64,000 nucleotides of DNA from Thalassobius vesicularis (GCF_004799325.1 NZ_SSMD01000005.1:124001-188000); one strand, 5' to 3'; positions 26,645 through 35,766 are shown, numbered from the stretch's first letter. Notes: a model not told the origin generated them from the letters alone. Translations and numbers: made by a program.

Positions 26645-27805
26645 ATGCCCGCGCGTCTGTCGCCCTATGACATCATGGTTCGGCTTGTCTCGTTTCCGAC
26701 GGTCAGCCGTGACACCAATCTGCCGCTGATCGACTGGGTCGAGGACTACCTGACCAGCCACGGCATCACCGCCCACCGTTACTATAACGAGGACAACGAC
26801 AAGGCGGCCCTGTTCGCCCATGTCGGCCCGATGGAGGACGGCGGCGTGATCCTGTCGGGGCATACCGATGTCGTCCCCGTCGACGGCCAGCCCTGGGCCA
26901 GCGATCCGTTCACCGTGGTGGAACGCGACGGCAAATATTTTGGGCGCGGCTGTGCCGACATGAAGGGCTTTGACGCGCTGGCGATCTGGGCGCTGGTCGA
27001 GGCGCAGTATCGCGGCGTGACCCGGCCTCTGCAAATCGCGCTCAGTTTCGACGAGGAAATCGGCTGCACCGGCGCGCCGCCGCTGATCGAGCGGATGCTG
27101 CAAACCCTGCCCAAGGCCAGTGCGGTGATCGTCGGCGAACCCTCGATGTTGCAGGCGGTGACGGGGCATAAGGGCGGCACCTCGTACTGGGTGCATGTGC
27201 ATGGGTATGAGGTGCACAGCTCGCTGCTGCATACCGGCGTCAACGCCATCATGTACGGCGCGAAACTGATTGATTGGGCCAATCAGGTGAACGAGGAAAC
27301 GCGGGCCAAGCAACCCTCTCCGGTCGCCGCGCTGTTCGAGCCGTATTGGACCACCGCCCATGTCGGCCAGATCCACGGCGGCACGGCGCATAACATCACC
27401 GCCAAGGATTGCGAGTTCGGCTTTGGCTTTCGCGTGATCCCGGATGAAGACCCCATGGACTGGGAAGCCCGCCTGCGCGCCAAGGCCGCCGAGGTCGAGG
27501 CAGAGATGCAGGCCATCGTCCCCGAAACCCGGATCGAGGTGCAACCGACCTTTGCCCTGCCGGGCTTCGCCCCCGAACAAGGCGGCGAGGCCGAGGCGCT
27601 GGTGCGCATGATCACCGGCGATAACGGCGTGCACGTGGTCAGCTACGGCACCGAGGCCAGCCACTTTCAGGCCGCCGGGTACTCCACCGTTGTCTGCGGG
27701 CCGGGGAATATCGAACAGGCCCACCAACCCGATGAATTCATTACCATATCCCAGTTCAACAAGGGCCAGGACTTCATGCGCCGCCTGCTGGACACACTGG
27801 CCTGA
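26645..27805 (+). CDS. Acetylornithine deacetylase (ArgE-type M20 peptidase)
   Basis: A 386-residue zinc amidohydrolase of the ArgE/DapE branch. Metal ligands are visible in LSGHTDVVPVDGQPW (His73), GRGCADMKGFDALA (bridging Asp), FDEEIGCTGA (catalytic Glu plus ligand) and the C-terminal YGTEASHFQAAGY region. A dimerisation (lid) domain lies between. It would remove an acetyl group from N-acetylornithine or a similar N-acyl amino acid. It starts 2 bp after the transporter ATPase gene and 12 bp before two M20D hydrolases, so a catabolic role in processing imported acyl amino acids is as likely as arginine synthesis. Confidence 0.9.
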   Translation: MPARLSPYDIMVRLVSFPTVSRDTNLPLIDWVEDYLTSHGITAHRYYNEDNDKAALFAHVGPMEDGGVILSGHTDVVPVDGQPWASDPFTVVERDGKYFGRGCADMKGFDALAIWALVEAQYRGVTRPLQIALSFDEEIGCTGAPPLIERMLQTLPKASAVIVGEPSMLQAVTGHKGGTSYWVHVHGYEVHSSLLHTGVNAIMYGAKLIDWANQVNEETRAKQPSPVAALFEPYWTTAHVGQIHGGTAHNITAKDCEFGFGFRVIPDEDPMDWEARLRAKAAEVEAEMQAIVPETRIEVQPTFALPGFAPEQGGEAEALVRMITGDNGVHVVSYGTEASHFQAAGYSTVVCGPGNIEQAHQPDEFITISQFNKGQDFMRRLLDTLA

Positions 27806-27817
27806 AGGACCAAACCC

Positions 27818-28978
27818 ATGCCGATCAAGAACCGTTTCGCCGAGATGCACCCAGAAATCACCGCTTGGCGGCATGATTTCCACGAAAACCCCGAAATCCT
27901 GTTCGACGTGCACCGCACCGCCGGGATCGTGGCCGAAAAGCTGCGCGCCTTTGGTTGCGACGAAGTGGTCGAGGGGATCGGCATCACCGGCGTCGTGGGC
28001 GTGATCAAGGCGGGCAATTCTGACCGCGTGATCGGGCTGCGCGCCGACATGGACGCGCTGCCGATGACCGAGATGACGGGGCTCGCCTATGCCTCGAAGG
28101 TGCCCGGAAAGGCCCATGCCTGCGGGCATGACGGCCACACCGCGATGCTGTTGGGGGCCGCGAAATACCTGTCCGAGACGCGCAATTTCGACGGCACCGT
28201 GGTGCTGCTGTTCCAACCCGCAGAGGAGGGTGGCGGCGGCGGCCTGAAGATGGTCGAGGACGGCGCGATGGACCGCTGGAACGTGCAAGAAGTCTACGGG
28301 TTGCACAACATGCCCGGCGTGCCGGTCGGCGAATTTGCCATCCGTCCGGGGCCGCTGATGGCCTCGGCTGATGAATTTGACATCGTGGTGACGGGCAAGG
28401 GCGGCCACGCGGCGGCCCCGCATCAGGCGGTCGATACCACGCTGGCGGCCAGCCATATCGTGATCGCGCTGCAATCCATCGTCTCGCGCAATGTTGACCC
28501 GGTGAAACAGGCCGTGGTGACGGTGGCGACCTTTCTGACCGAAAGCGACACCCAGAACGTGATCCCGCAAACGGCCAAGCTGCGCGGCACCGTGCGCTGC
28601 TTTGAGCCCGAAGTGCGCGACCAGATCGAGGAACGCCTGAAAGCCGTCGCAACCCTGACCGCACAGGCCTATGGCGCGACCGTGCAGGTGAACTATCACC
28701 GCGGCTACCCGCCGACCGTGAACGCCGAGGAACCCACCCAGCACGCGATCGAGGCGGCGCAGGCCGTCGCGCAGCACGTGGAAACCAACACGCCGCCGAT
28801 CATGCCGGCCGAAGATTTCTCGTACATGCTGGAAGCGCGGCCCGGCGCCTATATCTTCATGGGGAACGGGGACACGCCGATGTGTCACCACCCCGCCTAT
28901 GACTTCAACGACGCCGCGATCCCGCTGGGTTGCAGCTTTTTCGCCGAACTGATCGAGCGCCGCCTGCCGCGCGCCTAA
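27818..28978 (+). CDS. M20D family amidohydrolase (hippurate hydrolase/aminoacylase type), copy 1
   Basis: A 386-residue metal-dependent amidohydrolase of the M20D (HipO/IAL1/AbgA-like) family. Cys102 and His104 of HACGHDGHTAML bind the metal, the catalytic acid is in FQPAEEGGGGG, and further ligands are LHNMPG, MPAEDFSYML and the late His in CHHPAYDFNDAAIP. Such enzymes cleave N-acyl amino acids such as hippurate or indole conjugates. It is one of two adjacent paralogues whose first 170 residues are nearly identical, in an operon with the peptide-transporter ATPase and ArgE-like gene. The lid domain differs from copy 2, suggesting different substrates. Confidence 0.91.
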   Translation: MPIKNRFAEMHPEITAWRHDFHENPEILFDVHRTAGIVAEKLRAFGCDEVVEGIGITGVVGVIKAGNSDRVIGLRADMDALPMTEMTGLAYASKVPGKAHACGHDGHTAMLLGAAKYLSETRNFDGTVVLLFQPAEEGGGGGLKMVEDGAMDRWNVQEVYGLHNMPGVPVGEFAIRPGPLMASADEFDIVVTGKGGHAAAPHQAVDTTLAASHIVIALQSIVSRNVDPVKQAVVTVATFLTESDTQNVIPQTAKLRGTVRCFEPEVRDQIEERLKAVATLTAQAYGATVQVNYHRGYPPTVNAEEPTQHAIEAAQAVAQHVETNTPPIMPAEDFSYMLEARPGAYIFMGNGDTPMCHHPAYDFNDAAIPLGCSFFAELIERRLPRA

Positions 28979-28993
28979 CTTAAGGACCCCGAA

Positions 28994-30157
28994 ATGCCCG
29001 TGAAAAACCGCTTTGCCGAACTTCAGGACGAAATCACCGCCTGGCGGCGCGATTTCCATGAAAACCCCGAGATTCTGTTCGATACCGTCCGCACCGCCGG
29101 GATCGTGGCCGAAAAGCTGCGCGCCTTTGGTTGTGACGAGGTGGTCGAGGGCATCGGGCGCACCGGCGTGGTCGGCGTCATCAAGGGCAAGTCCAATACC
29201 GGCGGCAAGGTGATCGGGCTGCGTGCGGACATGGACGCGCTGCCGATCCACGAGCAGACCGGGGTCGAGTATGCCAGCAAAACCCCCGGCGCGATGCATG
29301 CCTGCGGCCATGACGGCCACACCGCGATGTTGCTGGGGGCCGCTAAGTACCTGTCAGAGACACGGAATTTCGACGGCACCGTCGTCGTGATCTTCCAGCC
29401 CGCCGAAGAGGGCGGCGGCGGCGGCAAAGAGATGTGCGACGACGGCATGATGGACCGCTGGAACATCCAAGAGGTCTACGGCATGCACAACTGGCCGGGC
29501 CGACCGACCGGTTCGTTCGCGATCCGCCCCGGCGCGTTCTTTGCCGCGACCGACATTTTCGAGATCGAGTTCGAGGGCAAAGGCGGCCACGCTGCCAAGC
29601 CGCAAGAGGTGATCGACACGACCGTGATGGCGTCTCAGGCGGTTCTGTCGCTGCAGACGATCGCCAGCCGTAACGCCGATCCGGTGGATCAAGTCGTTGT
29701 TTCTGTGACATCTTTCGAGACGTCCTCCAAGGCATTCAACGTCATCCCGCAGCGCGTGACGCTGAAGGGCACCGTCCGCACCATGAGCGCCGAGATGCGT
29801 GATCTGGCCGAGGCGCGGATCAGCCAGATCTGCAACGGCGTGGCGGTGACGTTTGGCGGGGTGGCCCGCGTGAACTACACCCGCAACTACCCGGTGATGG
29901 TGAACACGCCCGAGCAGACCGATTTCGCCGCCGAGGTCGCGCGCTCGATCAGCGGGCAATGCGACGAAGCCCCGCTGGTCATGGGCGGCGAGGATTTCGC
30001 CTTCATGCTGGAGGAGCGCCCGGGTGCCTATATCCTGGTCGGCAACGGCGACACGGCGATGGTTCACCACCCGGAATACAATTTCAACGACGAGGCCATC
30101 CCTGCCGGGTGCAGCTGGTGGGCCGAGATCGTCGAGCGGCGGATGCCCGCTGCGTAA
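28994..30157 (+). CDS. M20D family amidohydrolase (hippurate hydrolase/aminoacylase type), copy 2
   Basis: A 387-residue paralogue of the preceding gene, 15 bp downstream. Metal site: Cys104 and His106 in HACGHDGHTAML; catalytic acid in FQPAEEGGGGG; MHNWPG; MGGEDFAFML; MVHHPEYNFNDEAIP near the end. It has a two-residue insertion (KSNTGGK) relative to copy 1 near residue 65 and a divergent lid (residues about 180-290). The extreme similarity of the first half against clear divergence later suggests recent tandem duplication, or gene conversion limited to the 5' part. It ends the operon; a strong terminator follows within a few bases. Confidence 0.92.
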   Translation: MPVKNRFAELQDEITAWRRDFHENPEILFDTVRTAGIVAEKLRAFGCDEVVEGIGRTGVVGVIKGKSNTGGKVIGLRADMDALPIHEQTGVEYASKTPGAMHACGHDGHTAMLLGAAKYLSETRNFDGTVVVIFQPAEEGGGGGKEMCDDGMMDRWNIQEVYGMHNWPGRPTGSFAIRPGAFFAATDIFEIEFEGKGGHAAKPQEVIDTTVMASQAVLSLQTIASRNADPVDQVVVSVTSFETSSKAFNVIPQRVTLKGTVRTMSAEMRDLAEARISQICNGVAVTFGGVARVNYTRNYPVMVNTPEQTDFAAEVARSISGQCDEAPLVMGGEDFAFMLEERPGAYILVGNGDTAMVHHPEYNFNDEAIPAGCSWWAEIVERRMPAA

Positions 30158-30161
30158 CGCG

Positions 30162-30188
30162 AAAGGCGCCCCGCGGGGCGCCTTTTTT
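30162..30188. terminator. Terminator between the M20 operon and convergent moaA
   Basis: AAAGGCGCCCC / GGGGCGCCTTT (30162-30172, 30175-30185) followed by a T-run on the plus strand. The moaA stop codon begins at the end of the T-run. It terminates the plus-strand operon and may also act on moaA. Confidence 0.85.
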
Positions 30189-31192
30189 CATCCGCCGGTG
30201 TGGCTCATGTGGCGGGACATTTTCCCGCTAACCTCTTGTCGGGAATAGTCAAAATCGTGCCCCTTGGGTTTCAGCCCGATGGCGGCGCGAATGGCGGCCT
30301 CTAGCTGTGTGTCGTCGGTGTTGCCGCGCAGGGCGGGGCGCAGATCGGCCATGTCCTCTTGGCCCAGGCACATGAACAATTCCCCCGTGCAGGTCAGGCG
30401 CACGCGGTTGCAGCTTTCGCAGAAATTGTGGGACAGCGGGGTGATAAAGCCGATTTTCTGGCCGGTTTCCTCTAGCCGCACATAGCGGGCGGGGCCGCCC
30501 GAGCGTTCGGAAAGGTCGGTCAGGGTGTATTGCTGCGCCAGCGTCGCGCGCAGATCTTTCAGCGGCCAGTATTGATCCAGCCGGTTTTCGTTGCCGATAT
30601 CGCCCATCGGCATGACCTCGATAAAGGTCAGGTCCATGTCGCGCGATTTGCACCATTCCACCATCGGGAACAGCTCATCCTCGTTGAAACCTTTGAGGGC
30701 TACCGCGTTGATTTTGATGCGCATTCCGGCACGTTGGGCGGCGTCGATGCCCTCCAGCACTTGCGGCAGGCGGCCCCAGCGGGTGATGTCGGCGAACTTT
30801 TTCTCGTCCAGCGTATCCAGCGAGACATTCACCCGCCGCACGCCCGCATCGTACAATTCCGCCGCAAAACGTGACAATTGCGAGCCGTTCGTGGTCAGCG
30901 TCAGCTCTTTCAGCGCGCCGGAGTCGAGGTGCCGGGACATGTCCTGAAAGAAGGTCATGATGCCACGACGGACCAACGGTTCGCCCCCGGTGATGCGCAG
31001 TTTTTCGACACCCATCCGGATGAAGGTGGAACAGACGCGGTCCAGTTCTTCCAGCGTAAGTAGTTCTTTTTTCGGAAGAAAAGTCATGTTCTCCGACATG
31101 CAATAGACACATCGGAAATCGCACCGGTCGGTGACGGAAACGCGAAGATACGAGATCGCGCGTTGGAAGGGGTCGATCAATGGGGCGGTCAT
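30188..31192 (-). CDS. moaA: GTP 3',8-cyclase (molybdenum cofactor biosynthesis protein A)
   Basis: Radical-SAM enzyme which, with MoaC, turns GTP into cyclic pyranopterin monophosphate, the first step of molybdopterin synthesis. It has 334 residues. The radical-SAM 4Fe-4S site is Cys24, Cys28 and Cys31 in [14 protein letters not shown]. The second cluster is in the C-terminal [14 protein letters not shown]...MCLG region, and the protein ends in the functionally important Gly-Gly (SHTGG). The open frame extends upstream, but the start at 31192 ([19 protein letters not shown]) matches the family; no good ribosome-binding site is seen. No other moa genes are adjacent. It supplies cofactor for enzymes such as the iorAB pair. 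Confidence 0.95.
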   Translation of the reverse strand: MTAPLIDPFQRAISYLRVSVTDRCDFRCVYCMSENMTFLPKKELLTLEELDRVCSTFIRMGVEKLRITGGEPLVRRGIMTFFQDMSRHLDSGALKELTLTTNGSQLSRFAAELYDAGVRRVNVSLDTLDEKKFADITRWGRLPQVLEGIDAAQRAGMRIKINAVALKGFNEDELFPMVEWCKSRDMDLTFIEVMPMGDIGNENRLDQYWPLKDLRATLAQQYTLTDLSERSGGPARYVRLEETGQKIGFITPLSHNFCESCNRVRLTCTGELFMCLGQEDMADLRPALRGNTDDTQLEAAIRAAIGLKPKGHDFDYSRQEVSGKMSRHMSHTGG

Positions 31193-31274
31193 GGGCGGAA
31201 GGTAGGCGCGGAACCTTGCCGGGGCAAGGGGCGATGTCATTGATCGGTTACGCGAATGGTCGTAGCCTGCCGTC

Positions 31275-31706
31275 ATGAAAGCATATTTGACCGTTTCCTT
31301 GGCCGTGTTGGCCGTTTCCGCCTGTACCCCGATGGAGAAAATCGGGCTGGATCTGCGTCTGAAAAAGGACCGTCCCGCCGAGGTGCAACCCGCCGAGCCG
31401 CCGGTGAGCGAGCCGGTGGACGTGGTGCCGGAAACGCCGCAAACCCCTGATGAGACAGGGTTTTTGGGCGTCACCGTGGCCTCTTTGGGTGATACATCCC
31501 GCGAGGGGTTCTGGGTCGAAACCCCGTTGGTCAGCGCCCCCGCGAAGGGCAGCGTGCGCTACCGCAAGACCGGGCGCACGGTGAAGGTGGACCTGATCCC
31601 GATCGCGGGGCCGTCTACCGCCGGAAGCCGGTTGTCGCTGGCCACGATGCGGCTGCTGAATGCGCCCCTGACGGGCCTGCCCGAGGTGGAAATCTACCGT
31701 AAATAA
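31275..31706 (+). CDS. Small lipoprotein of unknown function
   Basis: A 143-residue protein with a lipoprotein signal ([17 protein letters not shown]; lipobox VSAC at residue 17), then a Pro/Glu-rich linker (about residues 38-64) and a compact C-terminal domain of about 80 residues ([28 protein letters not shown] to the end [12 protein letters not shown]). The pattern [10 protein letters not shown] with [22 protein letters not shown] resembles a small conserved protein of Rhodobacterales that I recall being annotated, probably wrongly, as D-galactarate dehydratase. The length and lipobox argue against an enzyme. It is divergent from moaA with an 82-bp spacer. Confidence 0.75.
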   Translation: MKAYLTVSLAVLAVSACTPMEKIGLDLRLKKDRPAEVQPAEPPVSEPVDVVPETPQTPDETGFLGVTVASLGDTSREGFWVETPLVSAPAKGSVRYRKTGRTVKVDLIPIAGPSTAGSRLSLATMRLLNAPLTGLPEVEIYRK

Positions 31707-31735
31707 CGGGTCGTTTACCTGGCCTTTACCCGCGA

Positions 31736-31747
31736 AATCGTACGATT
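31736..31747. repeat. 12-bp perfect palindrome between convergent genes
   Basis: AATCGTACGATT lies between the lipoprotein gene and the convergent DNA-alkylation-repair gene, after a weak CGGGT...ACCCG hairpin (31707-31732). It may be part of a bidirectional terminator. Confidence 0.35.
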
Positions 31748-31772
31748 CGGGGCGATTTTGGTACGCGTGAAA

Positions 31773-32456
31773 TCAGGCGGCCGGCAGGTGCTTGGCCGCT
31801 TCCTTGCGGGCGAAGGGTTTGAGCTGCGCGCCGTAGCGATCCAGAAAGGCGCGGGTGCGATCTGCGTCGTGTTTGGACAGGTCGCGCAGCCACCAGGCGA
31901 TGGCCTTCTGGATGAACCACTCGCGGTCGTCGACGTAGCGCGCGCACCAGTTCAGGACGCGGTCGCGGATCTCCAGATCGGTCGGCTTGGGGGTGTTCTG
32001 TTTCGCCCAGGGCAGGGTGATGACCAGCGCGGCGCGGCGGGTCCACAGGTGCGGGGAGTGGGTCCAATCCTCGACCTGATCGACGCGGGTGGGGTTGGCC
32101 AGCAGGCGCTTTTGCCCGGCCATGCAGACGTGATCGGCGATGGCCCAGCTGTCGAATTGCGGCACCCAGGACTGGATCAGGATCCAGGTCTGCTCGTCAT
32201 CCTTGATGCGGGCCTGAGTCAGCAGCTTGGCGGCGGCGATGCGGGCCTCGAAAATGTCGGTGTCCCACAGGGCGCGGGCCAGGTCGACGCGTTCGGGCAC
32301 CGTCAGGCTGTGGCGCCATTCGGTGGACAGGTCGTTGAGCGCGGTGTTGGGGATGCCCAGCACCTCGCGCGTCTGCTTGTGGTAGGCGGCCATACCCTCG
32401 GCGCGGCCGGGCTCGATGGCGGCGCGCAGCTGGGCGAGGGCGTCGTCCAGCGTCAT
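31773..32456 (-). CDS. DNA alkylation repair protein (AlkD-like HEAT-repeat glycosylase)
   Basis: A 227-residue all-helical protein of the AlkD/DNA alkylation repair family. It begins MTLDDALAQLRAAIEPGRAEGMAAYHKQTREVLGIPNTALNDLSTEWR, the typical first repeats. Later segments WIQ/AIADHVCMAGQKRLL, HSPHLWTRRAALVITLPWAK and WFIQKAIAWWLRDLSKHDADRTRAFLDRYGAQL match the helical repeats around the DNA cleft, with the conserved Trp and Arg residues. AlkD removes 3- and 7-alkylpurines without base flipping. The start ATG overlaps the end of glmS by 4 bp, so it is co-transcribed with cell-wall genes despite the unrelated function. Confidence 0.9.
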   Translation of the reverse strand: MTLDDALAQLRAAIEPGRAEGMAAYHKQTREVLGIPNTALNDLSTEWRHSLTVPERVDLARALWDTDIFEARIAAAKLLTQARIKDDEQTWILIQSWVPQFDSWAIADHVCMAGQKRLLANPTRVDQVEDWTHSPHLWTRRAALVITLPWAKQNTPKPTDLEIRDRVLNWCARYVDDREWFIQKAIAWWLRDLSKHDADRTRAFLDRYGAQLKPFARKEAAKHLPAA

Positions 32457-34276
32457 TCCACCGTCACCGATTTGGCCAGGTTGCGCGGCTGGTCAACATC
32501 GGTCCCCTTTGCGACGGCGGTGTGATAGGCCAGCAGCTGCGCAGGCACGGCGTAGAGGATCGGTGACAGCACCGGGTCAACCTGAGGCATGACGATGGTT
32601 TCCCAGGTGTCATTCACGGCCTCGGCGGCACCGGCAGCATCGGTGATCAGCATGACCTTGCCGCCACGCGCCAGCACCTCTTGCATGTTCGAGACGGTCT
32701 TTTCAAAGAGGCCATCGCGGGGGGCCATGACGACCACCGGCAGGGTCTTGTCGATCAGCGCGATGGGGCCGTGTTTCAGTTCGCCCGATGCATAAGCTTC
32801 GGCATGGATGTAGCTGATTTCCTTGAGTTTCAGCGCGCCTTCGAGGGCGAGCGGATACATCAGGCCGCGGCCCAGGAACAGCACGTCCGACGCCTCGGCC
32901 AGCTTGCGGGCGGCGCGTTCGGTGGCGGCGTTCTGGTCCAGCGCGTGGTTCAGCGTGTTGGGCAGCGCGCGCAGTTGCGACAGCAGGTCGGACAGACGCT
33001 CGGGCGAGATGGTGCCGCGCTGCTCGGCGGCCTTGAGGGCCAGCATCAGCAGGACGGTCAGCTGGCAGGTGAACGCCTTGGTCGAGGCGACGCCGATCTC
33101 GGCCCCGGCCAGGATCGGCAGGGCCAGATCGCTTTCGCGCGCGATCGAGCTTTCGGGGACGTTGACCACGGACACGATCTGCGCGGCCTTGTCCTGGCAA
33201 TAGCGCAGGGCGGCGAGGGTGTCGGCGGTTTCGCCCGACTGGCTGACGAACAGGGCGACGGTTTTCGCAGGGATCGGCGGCTCGCGGTAGCGGAACTCGG
33301 ATGCGATATCGACCTCGACCGGCAGGCGGGCCAGCTGTTCAAACCAGTATTTCGCGGTCAGGCAGGCGTAGAAGGCGGTGCCGCAGGCGACCATGGTCAG
33401 CCGGTCGATCTGGGTGAAATCCAGACCGTCGCCGGGCAGGGCGACATGGGCGGCGTCGTTGCTCAGGTAGTGGCGGATGGCTTCGCCGATCACGCTGGGC
33501 TGTTCGGCAATTTCCTTTGCCATGAAGTGCTTATGGCCGCCCTTGTCGATGCGGGCGCTGTCAATCTCGATCCGGCGCATGTCGCGGTTGGCCAGATGGT
33601 TGTGGGCGTCGCGGATTTCGACGGAATGGCGGGTCAGGACGGCCCAGTCGCCTTCTTCCAGATAGGTGATGCGGTCGGTCAGCGGGGCCAGGGCGATCGC
33701 GTCCGAGCCGACGAACATCTCTCCGTCGCCGTGACCGATGGCCAGCGGGCTGCCCTTGCGGGCGGCGATCATCAGGTCCTCTTCGCCGTCGAACAGAAAG
33801 GCCAGCGCAAAGGCACCGTGCAGACGCGACAGGGTCAGGCGGGCGGCCTCGACGGGGGCGTGCCCCTCGGCCATGTAGGATTGCGCCAGCAGGGCGACGG
33901 TTTCGGTGTCCGTCTCGGTGACGAAGTCGAAGCCCTTCTCGGTCAGCTCGCAGCGCAGTTCGCGGAAATTCTCGATGATGCCGTTATGGACGACAGCGAC
34001 GGGGCCCGCGCGGTGGGGGTGGGCGTTCAGAACCGAGGGCGCACCATGCGTGGCCCAGCGGGTGTGGCCGATGCCGGACTTGCCGGGCAGCGGGTCGTGC
34101 ACCAGCAGGTCGGACAGGTTCACCAGCTTGCCGACGGCGCGGCGGCGGTCCAGGTGACCGTTGTTGACGGTCGCGATCCCGGCGCTGTCATAGCCGCGAT
34201 ATTCCAGCCGTTTCAGCGCCTCGACCAGGATAGGAGCCACTTCGTGGTTCCCGAGCACCCCCACAATACCGCACAT
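32453..34276 (-). CDS. glmS: Glutamine--fructose-6-phosphate aminotransferase (isomerising)
   Basis: Makes glucosamine 6-phosphate from fructose 6-phosphate and glutamine, the entry step to UDP-GlcNAc, peptidoglycan and lipid A. It has 607 residues. Cys2 (MCGIVGVLGNHEVAP) is the N-terminal nucleophile of the glutaminase domain (about 1-240). Two SIS sugar isomerase domains follow (CGTAFYACLTAKYWFE, LFVSQSGETADTLAALRYC, and FLGRGLMYPLALEGALKLKEISYIHAEAY). It ends DVDQPRNLAKSVTVE as in the family. It overlaps the glmU stop by one base (TGATG) and the alkylation-repair start by four, so glmU-glmS-alkD is one operon. No glmS ribozyme leader is possible here because there is no 5' spacer. Confidence 0.97.
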   Translation of the reverse strand: MCGIVGVLGNHEVAPILVEALKRLEYRGYDSAGIATVNNGHLDRRRAVGKLVNLSDLLVHDPLPGKSGIGHTRWATHGAPSVLNAHPHRAGPVAVVHNGIIENFRELRCELTEKGFDFVTETDTETVALLAQSYMAEGHAPVEAARLTLSRLHGAFALAFLFDGEEDLMIAARKGSPLAIGHGDGEMFVGSDAIALAPLTDRITYLEEGDWAVLTRHSVEIRDAHNHLANRDMRRIEIDSARIDKGGHKHFMAKEIAEQPSVIGEAIRHYLSNDAAHVALPGDGLDFTQIDRLTMVACGTAFYACLTAKYWFEQLARLPVEVDIASEFRYREPPIPAKTVALFVSQSGETADTLAALRYCQDKAAQIVSVVNVPESSIARESDLALPILAGAEIGVASTKAFTCQLTVLLMLALKAAEQRGTISPERLSDLLSQLRALPNTLNHALDQNAATERAARKLAEASDVLFLGRGLMYPLALEGALKLKEISYIHAEAYASGELKHGPIALIDKTLPVVVMAPRDGLFEKTVSNMQEVLARGGKVMLITDAAGAAEAVNDTWETIVMPQVDPVLSPILYAVPAQLLAYHTAVAKGTDVDQPRNLAKSVTVE

Positions 34277-35631
34277 CAGACAGCCCCTTTATCGCGTTTG
34301 GCTTTCTTATTCTTTAGAATATCGAACAATTTTACCGCCAGGCCGGGTTTGACCTCCTGCTTGGCGCGGGACATGGCCAGCGCCTCGGCGGGGACGTCTG
34401 CGGTGATGACCGAACCGGCGGCCGTCATCGCGTCGCGGCCGATTTTCACCGGGGCGACCAGCATCGTGTTGGAGCCGATGAAGGCGCGCGGGCCGATCTC
34501 GGTCTGGTGCTTCATGACGCCATCGTAGTTGCAGGTGATGGTGCCCGCGCCGATATTGGCAGCCTTCCCGATGGTCGCGTCGCCGATATAGGACAGGTGG
34601 TTCACCTTGGCGCCTTCGTCGATATACGAGGACTTCACCTCGACGAAGTTGCCGATGCGGACGTCCTCGGCCAGCTCGGCCCCTGGACGCAGGCGGGCAA
34701 ACGGCCCGACCGAGGCGCGCTGGCTGACGTGGCAGCCTTCGAGATGGGTAAAGGCGCGGATGCGGGCACCGGATTCCACGGTGACGCCCGGCCCGAACAC
34801 GACATTCGGTTCCACGATCGAGTCGCGCCCGATCACGGTGTCATGGGCGAAGAACACGGTCTCGGGGGCGATCAGGGTGACGCCGTCCTCCATCGCGATC
34901 AGACGGGCGCGGGCCTGCCATGCGGCCTCGGCTGCGGCCAGTTCAGCGCGCGAGTTGATGCCCAGCGTCTCGGCCTCGTTGCAGGTGACGGCGGTGGCGG
35001 ACAGGCCGCGCGACCGGGCGATGCCGATGATGTCGGTCAGGTAATATTCGCCGGCAGCGTTGTCATTGCCCACCGCGTCGATCAGGCTGAACAGCGTCGC
35101 ACTGTCGGCGCAGATCACACCGGAATTGCAGAGGGTTATGGCGCGCTCTTCATCCGTCGCGTCCTTGAACTCGACGATGCGGTCCAGCGAGGTACCGGTC
35201 ATCACCAGACGGCCGTAACGGCCGGGATCGGCGGCGGTAAAGCCCAGCACGACGACGTCATGCTTGGCGCGCGCCTCGACCATTGCCTCCAGCGTTTCGG
35301 GCTGGATGAAGGGGGTGTCGCCGTACAGGACGATCACGTCGCCCTCGTACTCGGCCAGCAGGGGGCGGGCCTGATCGACGGCATGGGCGGTGCCCAGCTG
35401 TTCGGATTGCAGCGCGAATTGCGCGTCCTCGTCCCAGTCCAGGGCGGCGGCCTCGACCAGATCGGCGCCATGGCCGGTGACGATGACGGTGCGTTCAGGG
35501 GCCAGGGCCGCGCCGGATTTCATGGCGTGGATCAGCAAAGGCGCACCGGCGATCTGGTGCAGGACCTTGGGCAGGTCCGAGTTCATGCGTGTTCCCATGC
35601 CTGCGGCGAGAATGATGAGGGCGGTGCTCAT
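34276..35631 (-). CDS. glmU: Bifunctional UDP-N-acetylglucosamine pyrophosphorylase / glucosamine-1-phosphate N-acetyltransferase
   Basis: Acetylates glucosamine 1-phosphate and then couples it to UTP, giving UDP-GlcNAc. It has 451 residues. The N-terminal nucleotidyltransferase shows LAAGMGTRMNSDLPKVLH and VLYGDTPFI. The C-terminal left-handed beta-helix acetyltransferase shows the hexapeptide pattern and NFVEVKSSYIDEGAKVNHLSYIGDATIGKAANIGAGTITCNYDG. The start at 35631 matches the family; the open frame continues 20 codons upstream without similarity. It is first in an operon with glmS (1-base overlap), placing consecutive steps together. Confidence 0.97.
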   Translation of the reverse strand: MSTALIILAAGMGTRMNSDLPKVLHQIAGAPLLIHAMKSGAALAPERTVIVTGHGADLVEAAALDWDEDAQFALQSEQLGTAHAVDQARPLLAEYEGDVIVLYGDTPFIQPETLEAMVEARAKHDVVVLGFTAADPGRYGRLVMTGTSLDRIVEFKDATDEERAITLCNSGVICADSATLFSLIDAVGNDNAAGEYYLTDIIGIARSRGLSATAVTCNEAETLGINSRAELAAAEAAWQARARLIAMEDGVTLIAPETVFFAHDTVIGRDSIVEPNVVFGPGVTVESGARIRAFTHLEGCHVSQRASVGPFARLRPGAELAEDVRIGNFVEVKSSYIDEGAKVNHLSYIGDATIGKAANIGAGTITCNYDGVMKHQTEIGPRAFIGSNTMLVAPVKIGRDAMTAAGSVITADVPAEALAMSRAKQEVKPGLAVKLFDILKNKKAKRDKGAV

Positions 35632-35766
35632 GCCGTCTCTCTTGTTGTTTTTGCGTTGCGCCCGTTTTATCCGCTGAGGGGCGCGGCGCAAGCCCGCGAT
35701 GAGTCACTTGTGATTGCGGCATGTGACAAGGGTGCGCGGAAAGGCGCTGAAAACACGGGGCAGGCG

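Noticed and set aside
26567-29320. A 917-codon minus-strand open frame opposite the M20 genes
   Set aside because: Shadow of the ArgE and M20D coding sequences; no ribosome-binding site and no recognisable protein family.
31193-31474. Extended N-terminus of moaA
   Set aside because: The extra 94 codons have no similarity to MoaA and overlap the divergent lipoprotein gene.
31707-31772. A small gene between the lipoprotein and alkD-like genes
   Set aside because: Only 66 bp, containing a palindrome and weak hairpin; no plausible start and stop.
34270-34280. A glmS ribozyme upstream of glmS
   Set aside because: glmU ends at the glmS start (1-bp overlap), leaving no leader; glmS ribozymes are mainly from Gram-positive bacteria.
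35632-35691. Extended N-terminus of glmU
   Set aside because: The family start is at the nucleotidyltransferase LAAGMGTRM; the upstream 20 codons are basic and unlike the family.
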